Shown here: in pieces, positions 11,805 through 23,068 of the stretch
How positions within the stretch are numbered: position 1 is the first letter of the stretch
Layout of the letters: each line of letters starts with the position of its first letter
Source: Solen grandis
Taxonomy: Eukaryota > Mollusca > Bivalvia > Adapedonta > Solenidae
Direction of reading: 5' to 3'
DNA: 64,000 bases
Assembly (NCBI GenBank): GCA_021229015.1
Contig: CM037778.1
Coordinates: 84,460,848 to 84,524,847 of the forward strand
Notes under the pieces: model-generated
Told to the model about the DNA's origin: nothing
Databases searched by the model: none
What the model saw: the letters and a program-made list of their open reading frames with translations, nothing else
Translations under genes and position numbers: made by a program

Positions 11805-12131
11805 TGCCTTTGTTTATTTATTGGGTTTAATGACTCACTGATAGTATTTCAGTCATTTTGGTGATTATGTCTACTTGAAATAGATATTGTGCTGCCATAT
11901 TGCAGAATCATGCTGTAGACATGTGGCATGATACCACATCAAGTCATATTATTCTGACACCCGGTCAACCAGCTTATATGCTGAGCACCAAGGAAGGAAG
12001 CTACACCAGTTCCGTTTTCTATGTCTTTGGTATGTCATGGCTAGGAATCGAATCCATGACTTTCTGATTCTAGAGTGGATGATCTAAACCACACGGCAAC
12101 CTGGACCAGTCCCTTGGTGCCTTTATTTTTT
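11805..12131 (-). repeat. SINE family 1, near full length, minus strand
   Basis: On the minus strand it shows a tRNA-like head (A-box-like 'gtgtggtttagatcatcc', B-box 'ggattcgattcc' near 12050), the body segment with 'catgccacatgtctac', and a 3' end 'cattaaacccaataaataaa'. Candidate target duplications are 'tgcctttgtttattt' (11805-11819) and 'tgcctttattttttt' (from 12118). The gap at 12168 lies 36 bp beyond. Confidence 0.8.
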
Positions 12132-12167
12132 TCAATCTTAAACATTTTTTTTTTCAACATTCACTCC

Positions 12168-12267
12168 NNNNNNNNNNNNNNNNNNNNNNNNNNNNNNNNN
12201 NNNNNNNNNNNNNNNNNNNNNNNNNNNNNNNNNNNNNNNNNNNNNNNNNNNNNNNNNNNNNNNNNNN
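12168..12267. other. Assembly gap, 100 N
   Basis: Exactly 100 N, the conventional size for a gap of unknown length. Features reading across it are not trustworthy. Confidence 0.99.
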
Positions 12268-12640
12268 GCGATGTTCTGGGACCCATCTGTGTCCTTCCTA
12301 AACATTTCTGGAAACTTTCGGGGAAATTCAGGTTTGAAACGGGATCAAAAACACTTCGGCATTTGACCGCTGAATATTATATGGATGCCGAATGTTATAT
12401 TCGGGATGACTTCGTGATCATTGGCGACCATATAGGATGCTCGGGAACTCTGCGTCATTCGCTCGGCATTATCGGGAAGTCTTCTGCAAGGTTTCTTGAA
12501 ACATTCGGAACGGTGTTGGCATCCCGAATGATTCCGAACGTAAAGCTCCTCCCATTTTATTGATTAATGATCTCGAAAGGTTTCCGAAACTAGTTTAGTT
12601 TTATGGGCAACCCTTCCGCAGATCTTCGGGGCTGTAGTGT
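12268..12640. other. CpG-richer stretch with recurring TCGG/CCGAA motifs, unclassified
   Basis: Right after the gap the base composition rises in C and G, and short motifs such as 'ttcggg', 'cattcgg' and 'ccgaa' recur on both strands. About 98 codons stay open on the plus strand (to 12563) but the peptide matches no domain I know. It may be the edge of a repeat or transposon whose other part is lost in the gap. Confidence 0.35.
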
Positions 12641-12725
12641 ACAAGGGGTTTAAACGGTTTGAGAATTCCATCCAGGCTCAGCTTATTAACATCTAATATA
12701 TATGGATATTATCATGTATATGAAC

Positions 12726-13034
12726 AAGTCTACGTGACCTTGTGATCAGAGCGAATCAGGAGATCGTAGGTTCAAATCCCACCTGCGACATACAAGTGTC
12801 ATAAAAATGGTACTGGTATAGCTATCTTGCTTGGCGCTCAGCATATAATGGTAGCTCCAGGACTGATTGACCCGGTGTCAGGATAATGTGACTGTGTGGT
12901 ATCATGCCACATGTGTACTGCATGATACTGCTGTGTGGCTACACACTATATCTGCATTATCTCAATTATGCAAATTCCCCAAATGACATAAATACTGTTG
13001 GCGGGTGGAGGGACGTTAAAAAACAAAAAAAACA
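12726..13034 (+). repeat. SINE family 1, near full length, plus strand
   Basis: tRNA-like head with B-box 'ggttcaaatcccacc' (12771-12785), middle 'ttggcgctcagcatataatg', core 'ggtatcatgccacatg' and 3' end 'gggacgttaaaaaacaaaaa'. It follows the same order as the intact copy at 38107-38405, but is more diverged. Confidence 0.8.
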
Positions 13035-13035
13035 T

Positions 13036-13400
13036 AAGTCCGTCTAACAGTAGGCCTATATTCGACCCGTGTTCAGATTTCAAGCATAAATATACGAGTA
13101 ATATCTTAGGAATACATGGTAAAAATGGAGAAAAAAAACATCAGCCCGTCTATGGGTGGGCTGAGATTTCTACACGGACTCAGATCTACAACCAAAGGGT
13201 ACGAGTAATATCCGAAGTATGTATGGTAGATATGAGATTTTTTAACCCAGCCTTAGATATACGAGTAATATAACATGTATATATAGTAAAGATGGAAATG
13301 CTGGGCCGATGGAAATATCAGTCCGTCTATTAGAGGGCATCTATCTCTACCCAGGCCCAGATTTCCAACCTGAAGTATACGAATAATATCAGTCATTTAA
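13036..13400 (+). repeat. Degenerate tandem repeat, period about 105 bp
   Basis: Units start near 13036, 13141 and 13318, with a partial unit between. Shared marks are 'agtccgtct', 'cccag(a)tt(t)c(c)aa' and 'tatacgagtaatat'. The units have diverged strongly and no protein is encoded. Confidence 0.6.
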
Positions 13401-13943
13401 TGAACATTGACTTCATATGCATGTATATCGTCTATGTACAGCCAAGCTGTGTTTAAGAAATGGCTCTGACACCTGTTCTGTAGCAGCGCCCTCTATCGGT
13501 AAAATACGACGTGCGGAATATCCCCTAGTAATTCAATTATACCTTTGCAGAATTGTTTTCTAAGGTAATATCCACGTGTCTTTGTTTTTTCTTCAAAAAT
13601 GATAATAAAGAATACATTCCGATTAAAACGTGCGTTTTCAATCTAAGGTGTATATCAAAGTATAGAATAAGCAGTTTTGTAATATAGAATCTACATTTAA
13701 GGATTTGTAATATATTAACGATAACTCCAAACTTAATTTTTTTACGTTAATATGGCAGAAATAACTATATAGTTAAACACGTAATGTTCAAATAACAATT
13801 TCAAAGCTGTAATAAGCATTTTGAAATCTTAATAAGAATTTTGTAATAATAACAAACAGTATGAAATTGTAATAAGCATTATGAAACCTCAGTTAGGAAA
13901 AGAAATGAACTGGCGGATATTCCCTCCCAGTGCAGGAGAGATT
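13401..13943. other. No recognised feature
   Basis: AT-rich, with several 'aataagca/attttg' echoes near 13800-13890 that suggest weak internal repetition. Confidence 0.4.
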
Positions 13944-14140
13944 TGTTTGTTTGGATTAACGTCCCGCCGACAATAGTTCAGTCATTTGCGGCCGGCAATC
14001 GAGCCCACAACCTCCCGCTTCCGAGGCGGACGCAGCAGGGGAGGTATCTGTTTGTATGACAAGTTCTTCGCATTGACCTGCCGTGTACACATTGTATGAG
14101 GCTGTTACCACTAGAGTTTGGTCAGGTTGATAATTATCTG
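13944..14140 (-). repeat. SINE family 1 remnant, internally deleted
   Basis: On the minus strand a tRNA-like head ('gcgtccgcctcggaagcggg', then 'gtgggctcgat') is joined almost directly to the 3' end ('aaatgactgaac..gtcggcgggacgttaat'). The SINE body between them is missing. Beyond 14060 the match is weak. Confidence 0.6.
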
Positions 14141-14160
14141 TACAGCCCGTACACATTATA

Positions 14161-14544
14161 CTCAATCTTAATATCTTTCAGAAGAAGAAAAGGGTTATGT
14201 TTCATATTGATAAAAGAAAGAGGTAATCCGAATACATGCATAACACCCCTGTAATCTGTATCTACCAGAATAAAGTAATGGGGCACGGTTTTCCGAAGCA
14301 ATCATAATATCATCGTAGGAAACCCCCGAGAGACATATTCCGTAAATTTCCATTCATCGCTTTCAGATGTTGTGAAATAAAATAAACCGTGGGTATCCGA
14401 CGATGTCCTAAAACTGGTCACGTTGCTGGCTTCTTTACTGATTTTTATTTGTCGATTAAGACACATTTTTTATATTTATTAATTGTCTCTAGACGATTCT
14501 TGTTTGGATCAAAGTAGTTTGTGACAGGGAATATTTTTTTCCAC
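14161..14544. other. No recognised feature
   Basis: Nothing supportable. Confidence 0.4.
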
Positions 14545-14600
14545 ACTTGGATTCGATCCCACAACCTCCGAATCTAGTCATACTACGGTAAGACTCCAAA
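14545..14600 (-). repeat. Isolated tRNA-like SINE head
   Basis: The minus strand reads 'attcggaggttgtgggatcg' with a B-box-like 'gggatcgaatcc'. The SINE body is absent. Confidence 0.45.
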
Positions 14601-14612
14601 AGCACGTGTTGT

Positions 14613-15235
14613 AGATATAGTTGTTGGATACGATTTTTTTCTGACTAATAATAGAATTATATCTAATACGATCGCTAGTATTGTGGGTAAACGTATATAG
14701 TTGTTGGATACGATTTTTTTCTGACTAATCATAGACTTATATCTAATACGATCGCTAGTATTGTGGGTAAACTTATATAGTTGTTGGATACGATTTTTTT
14801 CTGACTAATCATAGACTTATATCTAATACGATCGCTAGTATTGTGGGTAAACGTATATTCGCTAGTATTGTGGGTAAACTTATATAGTTGTTGGATACAG
14901 TATTGTGGGTAAACTTATATAGTTGTTGGATACGATTTTTTCTGACTAATCATAGACTTATATCTAATACGATCGCTAGTATTGTGGGTAAACGTATATA
15001 GTTGTTGGATACGATTTTTTCTGACTAATCATAGACTTATATCTAATACGATCGCTAGTATTGTGGGTAAACTTATATAGTTGTTGGATACGATTTTTTC
15101 TGACTAATCATAGACTTATATCTAATACGATCGCTAGTATTGTGGGTAAACGTATATAGTTGTTGGATACGATTTTTTTCTGACATAAATTAATCTAATA
15201 CGATCGCTAGTATTGTGGATAAACTTATACTGATG
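14613..15235 (+). repeat. 80-bp tandem satellite with truncated central units
   Basis: Unit 'atatagttgttggatacgat' then 'ctgactaatcatagactt', 'atctaatacgatcgctagta' and 'ttgtgggtaaac', repeating every 79-80 bp (for example 14621, 14701, 14781). Between about 14855 and 14925 two units are cut short and rejoined, as expected from slippage or unequal exchange. The last unit near 15180-15230 has lost part of the middle. Non-coding. Confidence 0.92.
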
Positions 15236-16169
15236 TATCGTTCAGATTTATCTGTGGACCCATTATTGTATATGATGACCCGTCACACTATATATACTCA
15301 CACTATATACTATATATATAGGTGAGACACAACTGAGTTGTGGGAAGAATGTGTGCACGGATCATTTAAATGATATCCCCCCCCCCTCTCAATTTTCAGA
15401 TCCGTCTAAATTTTCCATGCACCCATGCTTACTACACTTCAATCGTGTCTAACAAAAATAGACTTACTCCGGCCGGAATAACAGACATTTTTTTTTCCAA
15501 GTTCCATGTAGGTACAGACATATTTTCACCGTAAGAAATGAACAATGGTCAACAAAGAACACAGATAGAACTAATGTTGTGCTGCATGCTTTTCAGCAAC
15601 AATTACATGAACACCTTGTTTGTACCTACTTTATGTGAGTTCCGGATATCCTCTATATGTTCGCATTTTCAAAGGCTAACGGGCCATCGTCGGAAATGCT
15701 CGCCAATTAAAAAATGTAAAAAAAAGAAACGGTAGTATTATAAAATCCATTCAAAATACTAAAAAGTGGTTTTCAGCAATTCATTAAGTGCAATTTAGGT
15801 TATTCTAAAGTCTCGTTAAATTGCGTAGCATTTCTGATATAGATTTATAACATTCTATGAGAAATAAAAGACTTCAAATATCCAACAGACCACATTTCAG
15901 TCTTGTTGATAATTTGTCTTAATCATGTCACACAGCGTTACAACATGTTAGACAGTATCATGTCTGCATCAAATAGACATAGTCTCAAAATGACTTAAAT
16001 GTTGTTGCTTGGATGTTGAATTTATAACGAAAAAAATATCACGTGACTGACTTACTTTATTGTTCTAGTCACGTGACCGACGTTAATCTCATTGTCTTCG
16101 TCTGCTGTAGTCAAATCATACCCTTACCGAGTGTAAAATGATATTTGCAATAGTTGTAAATAATAATAA
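15236..16169. other. No recognised feature; short TA and C tracts
   Basis: A (TA)-rich stretch near 15290-15320 and a C-run near 15379-15386. Nothing else supportable. Confidence 0.45.
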
Positions 16170-16680
16170 TTAAAAAAAATACAGTTTTGTTCGCAACATT
16201 TTTGCGGCCTTGCGGAGAAAACACCTCGCTACTGGATGGGCTCACACAGTTTTCTGTAATCATAATGTAGTTCAAAGACGCCAAGCCGCAAGCAGGCTAT
16301 CAGCGGCATTACGGAGACGACATTACTCTGGAAGAAAAAAAAAAGAAAAAAAATGTCATCCGCCATAAAATGCATATCGAGGGGTGAGAACGAATCTATG
16401 CTAAGTGCATATAAATAAATAAGCACTTTCGCTTTCAACCCTCGGTATTTAGATGTTTTCCCACAGGTTTCATCCGTAGATCACAAAAAATCACAATTTT
16501 GTTCCAATACTCACATGCAACATTTCAGCGACCATACGGATAAAACATCTCGCTGAAAGAAAACTGTCAAATAAGTAGTAAAATCATTATTGAGTTCAAG
16601 GAACCTACGCAAGCAGCGGCATTACGGAGGAAATATATCGCCGAAAGAAAGATATCAAAACACTTGTATTCTGCCGTTCA
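16170..16680. repeat. Degenerate repeats around a GCGGCATTACGGA motif
   Basis: Four related blocks near 16200, 16298, 16525 and 16614 share 'gcggc(a/c)tt(a/g)cgga' followed by 'acacctcgct' or similar. The arrangement suggests old copies of one short element, interrupted by the hairpin at 16370-16446. Confidence 0.4.
16370..16446. mobile_element. Short hairpin element, CTAGGCTAAGTGC family, copy 3
   Basis: Left arm 'gaggggtgagaacgaatcta' and 'gctaagtgcatata', right arm 'aagcactttcgctttcaacc'. It shares the flank 'tgcatatcgag' with copy 4 at 56475, so those bases may belong to the element. Confidence 0.55.
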
Positions 16681-16949
16681 CACATTTTAATCCATTTTTT
16701 ATCAATTCCGAAAAATCAGTCATAAAAAAAATTCTATAAATTGTATATTCAGCCTGTTTTAGTTTGTTTGAACTTATGAAATGCGAGAAAATAAATGAAT
16801 GTGTCGCGTTCTTTTGTTTCCATGACAATTCACCATCTTACATGTAAAGAAGTCATATTATTAATTCTTATACCATATTAACATAATAAATTCAAAGCAT
16901 GAATTGAGTATATAAGAACGCTAGGCTATTATGTTTCTACGTTCACGTC

Positions 16950-17043
16950 ATTAGGCCGCCAGACCCCTTAGCTCACGCCGCCATGCCGTCAGACATCTAG
17001 GCCGCCTGGCCGCTAATCTTACGCCGCTAGGCCGCCTGGCCAC
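16950..17043. repeat. GC-rich minisatellite (GCCGCC motif)
   Basis: A sharp GC-rich island in AT-rich DNA made of variants of 'aggccgcctggcc' and 'acgccgcta'. The minus-strand frame reads it as an Ala/Arg-rich peptide, which I regard as an artefact. Confidence 0.6.
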
Positions 17044-17214
17044 TTGATTCACAAACATTTGATACATCTCCTTCCTAACTAAAGTTATCAAACGGAATCG
17101 AACTGACGCACGCCCAATATAATAATCAGAATTTTTCTTTGAAAAATCTGGTTTATAAAATACAAATAGAAGAAAGACAACTCTCGTAGTCTTATTAAAT
17201 AATCTAAGAAAAGT

Positions 17215-17405
17215 TACATTCCTTGTTAAGAACACCACGGGAGTGACCCGTAGTCAGGATAATGCGACTGAGTATGGTATCATGCCACATGTCTATGATG
17301 TGATATCGCAGAGTTGCATCAATTTTCGTTGTCTCAAGTAGACTAAGGCCTCCATATGAATTAAATACTGTCGGTGGGACATTAAACCCAACACAAACAA
17401 AATAA
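17215..17405 (+). repeat. SINE family 1, 3' half
   Basis: Matches the core and 3' end of the family: 'gtcaggataatgcgactg', 'ggtatcatgccacatgtcta', 'gtctcaagtagac' and 'gtgggacattaaacccaaca'. The tRNA head is missing (5' truncation). Confidence 0.8.
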
Positions 17406-18699
17406 TAGTACATAGTCTGATATAAAAAAAAATCGTTTGTTGTTAGAATTTAGTTAGTTGAGAAGGAAATTTGGTAAGATTATACTAATAATGAAGTTTA
17501 AATATCACTGGGCAAATCAACAATAAACAAGCTTTTGCAATAAGAGTTTCTGCATTCAAAATTTCCAAATTCGAAAATATTAATATTTCATAGGAAAAAA
17601 AGGTTTCGAACTTTGGTCTTAAAATATTTTGATGTTACAAATGCCCCTAGTGAATCAGAAACATGGGAATTGGAAAGCATATCGACCCTGAGGTTCACTT
17701 TATACTTTCTCAAGGATTTTCTCTTAAGTCACTTTGTTATGACGCCGTTGGAACTTGACGAAAAAAACAACAATCCTTTTAATGATTTCTCTCGCTCTTG
17801 CGTCGTGAAATTTGAGTCAATCTTAATCACATTTTCAGAATTGATAGAGTTAAAACTGAAGTGATGCATATTATAAGAAATGTTTGTTTTGTCACGTAAT
17901 GAAGTCATGCACATTGAAGAAACTATTATTAAAAATTCATATGAAATCGCCAACTTGTTTATAAATTTACATTTGCAAAAATATCGAATCCTCAAAATTT
18001 CAAACAAATTTCAGGTGATTACGTCATCAGAAATGGCAGATATTCATGTTTCATGGATTATCTGTCTTAAAACAAAACTGTTCGCAATGACGATGCAAAG
18101 TTTTTTTGTTGTTGTTGTTTTTTTTCCTGGATAAATAGATCTGAATTTCACCTGAATGAACATGTCCTTGCATCAAAACTATTTTTCTTATGTCACGTGA
18201 TCATGACGTCATTAAAAAAAAAACACATTTATTTCAAGTGTGTTCCCGCTCTAGAATCATGGAATTTGAGTCCATCCTAACAACGACTTAAGTCTTTGAT
18301 ATGAATGAAATAAAATGTATACATATAGATATGTTTTTACAAATGTCGTATGGCTAATAAGATGTCATTTACCAATCAATCTGACTAAAGTACACCTCCT
18401 CTTTGCACCGAACATCGGCGAAGCTGGACATAAACTGATGTGCCGGCCCGGTTAAGGGGTCTGGAGCCATGCTCCCCATAGTTTTTTCCCATCATGCGTA
18501 ACATATTATTTGGCCAAACATTCAATAACATCGCATGTATAATTAGAAAATATTTTTAATAACACATACATGCTTTAAAAGATAGTCAAGTTTCCGGGTA
18601 CCTTTATTGTGGCAAATTTGTTAATTAGATAATCGATGCAAATGCTGGAATTATTGATATGTCAGCATTACCAGAATTTCTAGCGATGTCAGACGATCC
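17406..18699. other. Weak direct repeats, no gene recognised
   Basis: A block containing 'ttatgacgccgttgg' and 'gtgaaatttgagtcaatctt' (about 17730-17830) recurs in altered form near 18190-18280 ('gatcatgacgtcatt', 'ggaatttgagtccatcct'). This suggests an old duplication. The overlapping short frames on both strands show no domain. Confidence 0.35.
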
Positions 18700-18738
18700 A
18701 CAAACAGGGACGTAGCTAGGGCCAAATTCCAAGTATCA

Positions 18739-18790
18739 TTGGTGGTGGTGGTGGGGGGGGGGGGGGGGGGGGGTCAAGGGGCGTACCCCC
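18739..18790 (+). repeat. GGT/G-run tract
   Basis: (GGT)n followed by an uninterrupted run of more than 20 G, then 'tcaaggggcgtaccccc'. It could form a G-quadruplex. Such runs are also prone to assembly error. Confidence 0.85.
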
Positions 18791-18799
18791 ACTCCCTTG

Positions 18800-19844
18800 A
18801 AGGCAAATATAGTGTTCAGACGTATGACTTATTTTATTGCACTTACTATACTGAATACATTTATACTTTAATTATAAAATCCAAACAGCGCTCCTTTCAG
18901 CGAGAAGAATATCTTATCTTATTTCGCATTAAATCAGTCCGTTCAAAGATGATTTGGTGGAAAATAAAAGAAAAAAACTCGCTAATGTTGGTAAAGTCTT
19001 TGTTTTCTGACAAATAAACACGGCAAGTACCCGGTAAGATGTTATTTTCGTAAACTTCGACGAAATCGGTTAAATATAAGTTAAGGTATCCCCGAAGCTT
19101 GCAAAATCACGTGACACATTCAACATTCAATTTATCTATTCAGGGTATTGATTATGACGTTTACGAGTGTGAGTTAGAGGAAATGAAAATAAAATATTTA
19201 AATATAGGTTTTACATTCAATATCGCCTGTGACGGTATTGCCTGTGATCGGGAACAATTGCATCGGTCGACAATGCGTCTGTGGATGGATATGGAAAGAC
19301 AAATATCAAACTGATAAAAAAAAATTCCGTATCTGGTCTGCAGGGAATTATTAGAGGGTCGGTAGGTCTTGATGTATTTATTTCAGTTTATTTTTTTTTT
19401 AAATAAAAATAATTATTGAAAAAGGGGAAATATTTATTAAAAGGCGGAAACTTTAAAAAAAATATACGTCGGGCGACCAGAAACGGAACTTTTTTTATTT
19501 TTTGCCTCAATGACCATCTGTGAACGAGCTGCTTTAATTGCAAGTTCTTGGTAGATATTGTGTATGCCTTTCCGGAGGTCAAAGTTCGGCGGTGAAGATC
19601 TTTTAAATCCTTCGCTGACTCCGCCGTGGCTATGGACACAGGTGTAGATAGAGGGCAATTAGTGCATTAGACTGAGACATATTCAAACCAAGGCGGGAGC
19701 GTGCTCCCCGAGAAAATATTTCACTGATACGCCTTATGAGTGACCTTGAGCACATTTTGATCGTGCTGATGTGCCATAGAATTTGTATTATTGGCGCTAT
19801 ATATTATACGGTAAATATATTTTCATGATTTTTATATTGACCAG
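18800..19844. other. No confident gene; coding-like minus-strand patch near 19500-19655
   Basis: On the minus strand 19500-19655 stays open and would read near PSIYTCVHSHGGVSEGFKR, with a balanced amino-acid mix unlike the surrounding AT-rich frames. No family is recognised, and the frame runs into A/T tracts at 19440-19500. It may be a relic exon. Confidence 0.2.
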
Positions 19845-19908
19845 ACCCGGTGGCCGTGGTCGAGTGGTAAGTGTGTCCACCTTGGAATCTGGAGGTCGTG
19901 GGTTAGTT
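19845..19908 (+). repeat. tRNA-like SINE head fragment
   Basis: 'ggtggccgtggtcgagtggt' followed by 'ggaggtcgtgggtta' resembles the A-box and B-box region of SINE family 1. The body is absent. Confidence 0.55.
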
Positions 19909-20394
19909 CTTTCAAGTTTTTCTTCTTCTTTTTTAAAACATTTGTTTTAAAGTCCAATCATAACAATGCAGGAATCACAAGTTATTAAGAGAAAGTTAGG
20001 CGGTCCCAAACTTGCCGCTAAAACTTTATGGTCGGCGAGTTTTCGGTAGGTAGGGTCGGGTTGCCCGAAACACCGAATTGTTTTAGACCCAAATATAAAC
20101 TTCCAGGGTCAATGTGTATAGTTTAAGCCCAAAGTCAGACGGACAAGGTGATTCGTCAACGTTGGGTAAAATGCACAGGATGTTGACAAAATTATCACAC
20201 ATAACTATGTATAATTACACGCATAAATTTTGATTCGGTTTATCTTTTTGCAAAGGATTGTTTACACATAAACTTATTACATTGGAACACACCCAACATA
20301 TATGCTATATACAACAGAGTTTGGACGATATGCGAAACATTTTGCTCAATCAGTCCATCCTTTATTTACATAAACATGTATATAAACATTTTGA

Positions 20395-20575
20395 GCAACC
20401 CTCACCGAACCGCCAGGGTCATTCGGATTTTCATGCGAGGAAGCCTTCTAGCTGGCTTGCGGCAGGTCGGTGGTTCTACCAGGATGCCTCCGTGCATTCG
20501 GGGTCCTCCTTCACCTGTAATTAGCTGGACGTCGCTATATGACTGAAATAATGTCGAAGCGACGGTAAACTCAAC
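20395..20575 (+). repeat. SINE family 2, 5'-truncated
   Basis: Matches 30230-30415: 'ttcatgcgaggaagccttct', 'gctggcttgcggcaggtcgg', 'acctgtaattagctggacgt', 'cgctatatgactgaaata' and 'gcgacggtaaac'. The overlapping 88-codon frame is the SINE, not a gene. Confidence 0.8.
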
Positions 20576-20923
20576 GAGTCAAGTCAAACAAATGCTCACG
20601 AAATCTGAAGGTTTTCCAGAATATTTGGTCATCCAGTTCGAGTCTATTTTTATATCTTGATTACTAGATGGGCGGTTCCGCAATTTGTACGTAACTACTC
20701 CCCCTATTGTAATTCAATTTTAGGTTAAGTGCTCACAAACAGTATCACAAAAAAAAAAAAATGTTCTCCTGTGTAAAGTAGGTCAATAGTTCACCACGTG
20801 CTTCACACTTACACTGGGTGGATAATCATGTTCATGTAAACATACTTGATTGACAGTTTAGGAACCGTCCATTATATTTCCTCCGCTGGATATATTTGAG
20901 AGATTTACTATTTTTTTAAGGAG
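20576..20923. other. No recognised feature
   Basis: Nothing supportable. Confidence 0.4.
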
Positions 20924-21050
20924 CGTGTGCATAACAATACACATGAATATAAGCTTTTAAAGTGTCAAACAATGGTATTCTTTGGGGCAAATTGACATGA
21001 AATGACAAGTGACAGAAGCTCTTTTATTATCTCCCCTTCATTATTTTGAC
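20924..21050 (+). mobile_element. Fragment of the 540-bp TIR element (see 23069-23608)
   Basis: About 120 bp nearly identical to 23120-23240, including 'aagcttttaaagtgtcaaac', 'ttctttggggcaaattgaca' and 'ttattatctccccttcatta'. Neither terminal repeat is present. Confidence 0.75.
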
Positions 21051-21458
21051 CTTAAATCATTTATTTTTATCTGACTCCTGGGGTAGGGCCCAGAGGGGTA
21101 AGTTTTTGTTTTGAGTATATATTACATTATAAAGAAAACAAGAGTATCGTCACTGTGTCTGTGCACATGTCAAATATAGGAAAGTTCAGCTAATTACATA
21201 TATATGGATTATGGAAAGCCTAAGTTTTACCGCAAGATCAGACTGACCAGCCTTGATCGACACCCGGTTATCTCTAAACACTCGGCTATTATGCATTGAA
21301 ATATATCCTGTAGATCTAATAAATATGATACACATTTTTGAAAACACAATTGTGTCCTCTTGCAAAGTTGTTATATATTTCTTCTGTCACAGCATAAATT
21401 CCAGCATAAATTTGATAGGAATAAAACGGTCATTTGATTAACGCAAAAGTCGTTCAAA

Positions 21459-21530
21459 AGGATACTGGAATATAATATCTCCCTTGTTTGGCGCTAAGCG
21501 TGATGGTTTTTCCAGTACTGGCTGCCCTGT
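21459..21530 (+). repeat. SINE family 1 middle fragment
   Basis: 'gatactggaatataatatct' then 'cccttgtttggcgctaagcg' and 'ccagtactggctgccc' align with the middle of the intact SINE at 38107-38405. It runs directly into the LINE relic that follows. Confidence 0.5.
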
Positions 21531-21533
21531 ATA

Positions 21534-21773
21534 TACTGTGGTTGTTGTAATAATAGAGATGTTGAAGATGAATTTCATTTTGTCCTTATTTGTCCATGCT
21601 ACAGTGATTTTAGAATTAAATATATCAAGAAGTATTACAGGGTAAAGCCAAGTATGTTTAAGTTTTTGCAGTTACTGAATACAAACAATCTTACTACCAT
21701 TAAGAACCTTAGTATGTACTGTAAAGATGCATTTGAGCGTAGAAATAATATTTTTAATAATTTTGACATTTAA
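21534..21773 (+). pseudogene. LINE ORF2 C-terminus, truncated relic
   Basis: A 79-codon stretch ends in TAA at 21771-21773 and reads YCGCCNNRDVEDEFHFVLIC, then PCYSDFRIKYIKKYY and so on. The pattern of Cys pair, VEDExHF, xxC, Y, R, and later an 'AFERR' motif is the conserved C-terminal zinc-knuckle-like region seen after the reverse transcriptase in many animal LINEs (CR1/L2/RTE-like groups). Reverse transcriptase and endonuclease are absent, so this is a dead 5'-truncated copy. It has no start codon of its own. The upstream join to SINE-like sequence suggests nested or chimeric retroposition. The exact LINE clade cannot be set from this piece. Confidence 0.7.
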
Positions 21774-22579
21774 ATATACATGAAAAACTTACCAAAGCTG
21801 CAAGGTAATAGAGAGGCTTCACTTCGGAGTCAAATTTTGTGGGTTGACCTGTAAAAAAAATAGGTAACCACAAAGTATCGTGTGTGATATGACGTTTTAG
21901 TCACCAAGATTATATGCATTTCTTTTCATAAAACTGTTTGATATAATATACCGAATCACACATAAATTTAAAGATTTTTATTAATATATTGGTAAATTTT
22001 ACTAATCTGTAGTATATTGAAATGAAACTTATCTGATAATTGTTTTCTGGATAATTTTTTTTCACAATTTTTCATATGCTTCGGGAATTCCATGACGTGA
22101 CAATCTTCTTTTCTTATAATGACGGCGTCTATTAGATATAAGAAGCAACTTTTAATGATTAATGAAGAAAATAACACTGTTAAATCCATTAAATTCGAGT
22201 TGAACTATCTCACACGTGTACATGTTCAGTAAACCGGATGTAAACACAACCACGTGAGATAAAGAGGGGGGGGGGCTTAAGAATAGCCCGGGACCTGTAT
22301 TTTAAAATCAGGTTATACTTTTTAAAAATATATATGTCGTTTTTAAGAATAGAAGTAAAATCAGTTTAGGGGATTGAACGTTATTTACTCTTTTTTTTTC
22401 TCTTATTGTCTTTTCTACTTCTTCTTTTTTCCCCCTTTTTTTGTCACCTTGTAGATTGATCGAAAATGTTTTATATGAAGCCACATCCTCTTGGAATTGG
22501 AGCTTGAGAGAAATGTGTTGTTTAAACAAACATATATAAAAAAAAAAAAGGTTTATGCCTGACATGTGTTGTATTTATG
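21774..22579. other. No recognised feature; may be LINE 3' flank with insertions
   Basis: AT-rich, with G-run 22264-22274 and T/C-rich tract 22388-22442. No domain seen in the short frames. Confidence 0.35.
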
Positions 22580-22694
22580 AAATAGTTTAAAATGATTTGT
22601 GTATTGATAAATGATATTTATATATGTATATGAAATGATGATGTACTTTGTACAAATCTAAATAAAATTTCTGTCTGTCTGTCTGTCCTGTTGT
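22580..22694 (+). repeat. LINE-like 3' tail with (CTGT)n
   Basis: 'gatgtactttgtacaaatct' then 'aaataaaatttctgtctgtc' followed by repeated CTGT. A polyadenylation-like AATAAA next to a short tetranucleotide tail is typical of LINE 3' ends, and it lies about 900 bp beyond the LINE C-terminus at 21773. Confidence 0.5.
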
Positions 22695-23068
22695 TTAAAT
22701 AATGTGGCCGGGTGTTTACCCGTTCATTGAATGTTATGATTAATTCAACATCGGGTAGAAATGACTAAGAACATGTCTACATTGTTAGACCGTCTTATAT
22801 AATGAACATGCAATATAAGAAGTGTGTAATTACGTCATAATTATGCCAGAGTTGTAAAGACATGTTCAATCATTATGATAATAATAAAGATAAAACGGCA
22901 AGGGAGTTTTACAATGAATTGTCAGAGACTTGAATATTCTGGATGTCGTCTGCCGATAAATATTTTGCAGTGGTCTTCTTTATTATGCAATTTAACCCCC
23001 ACCCACCAAAATACGCACGTTTTATACAGTTATATAAGTTTAATTCAAAATATTTATAAACTCAAACT
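22695..23068. other. No recognised feature
   Basis: Nothing supportable. Confidence 0.4.
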
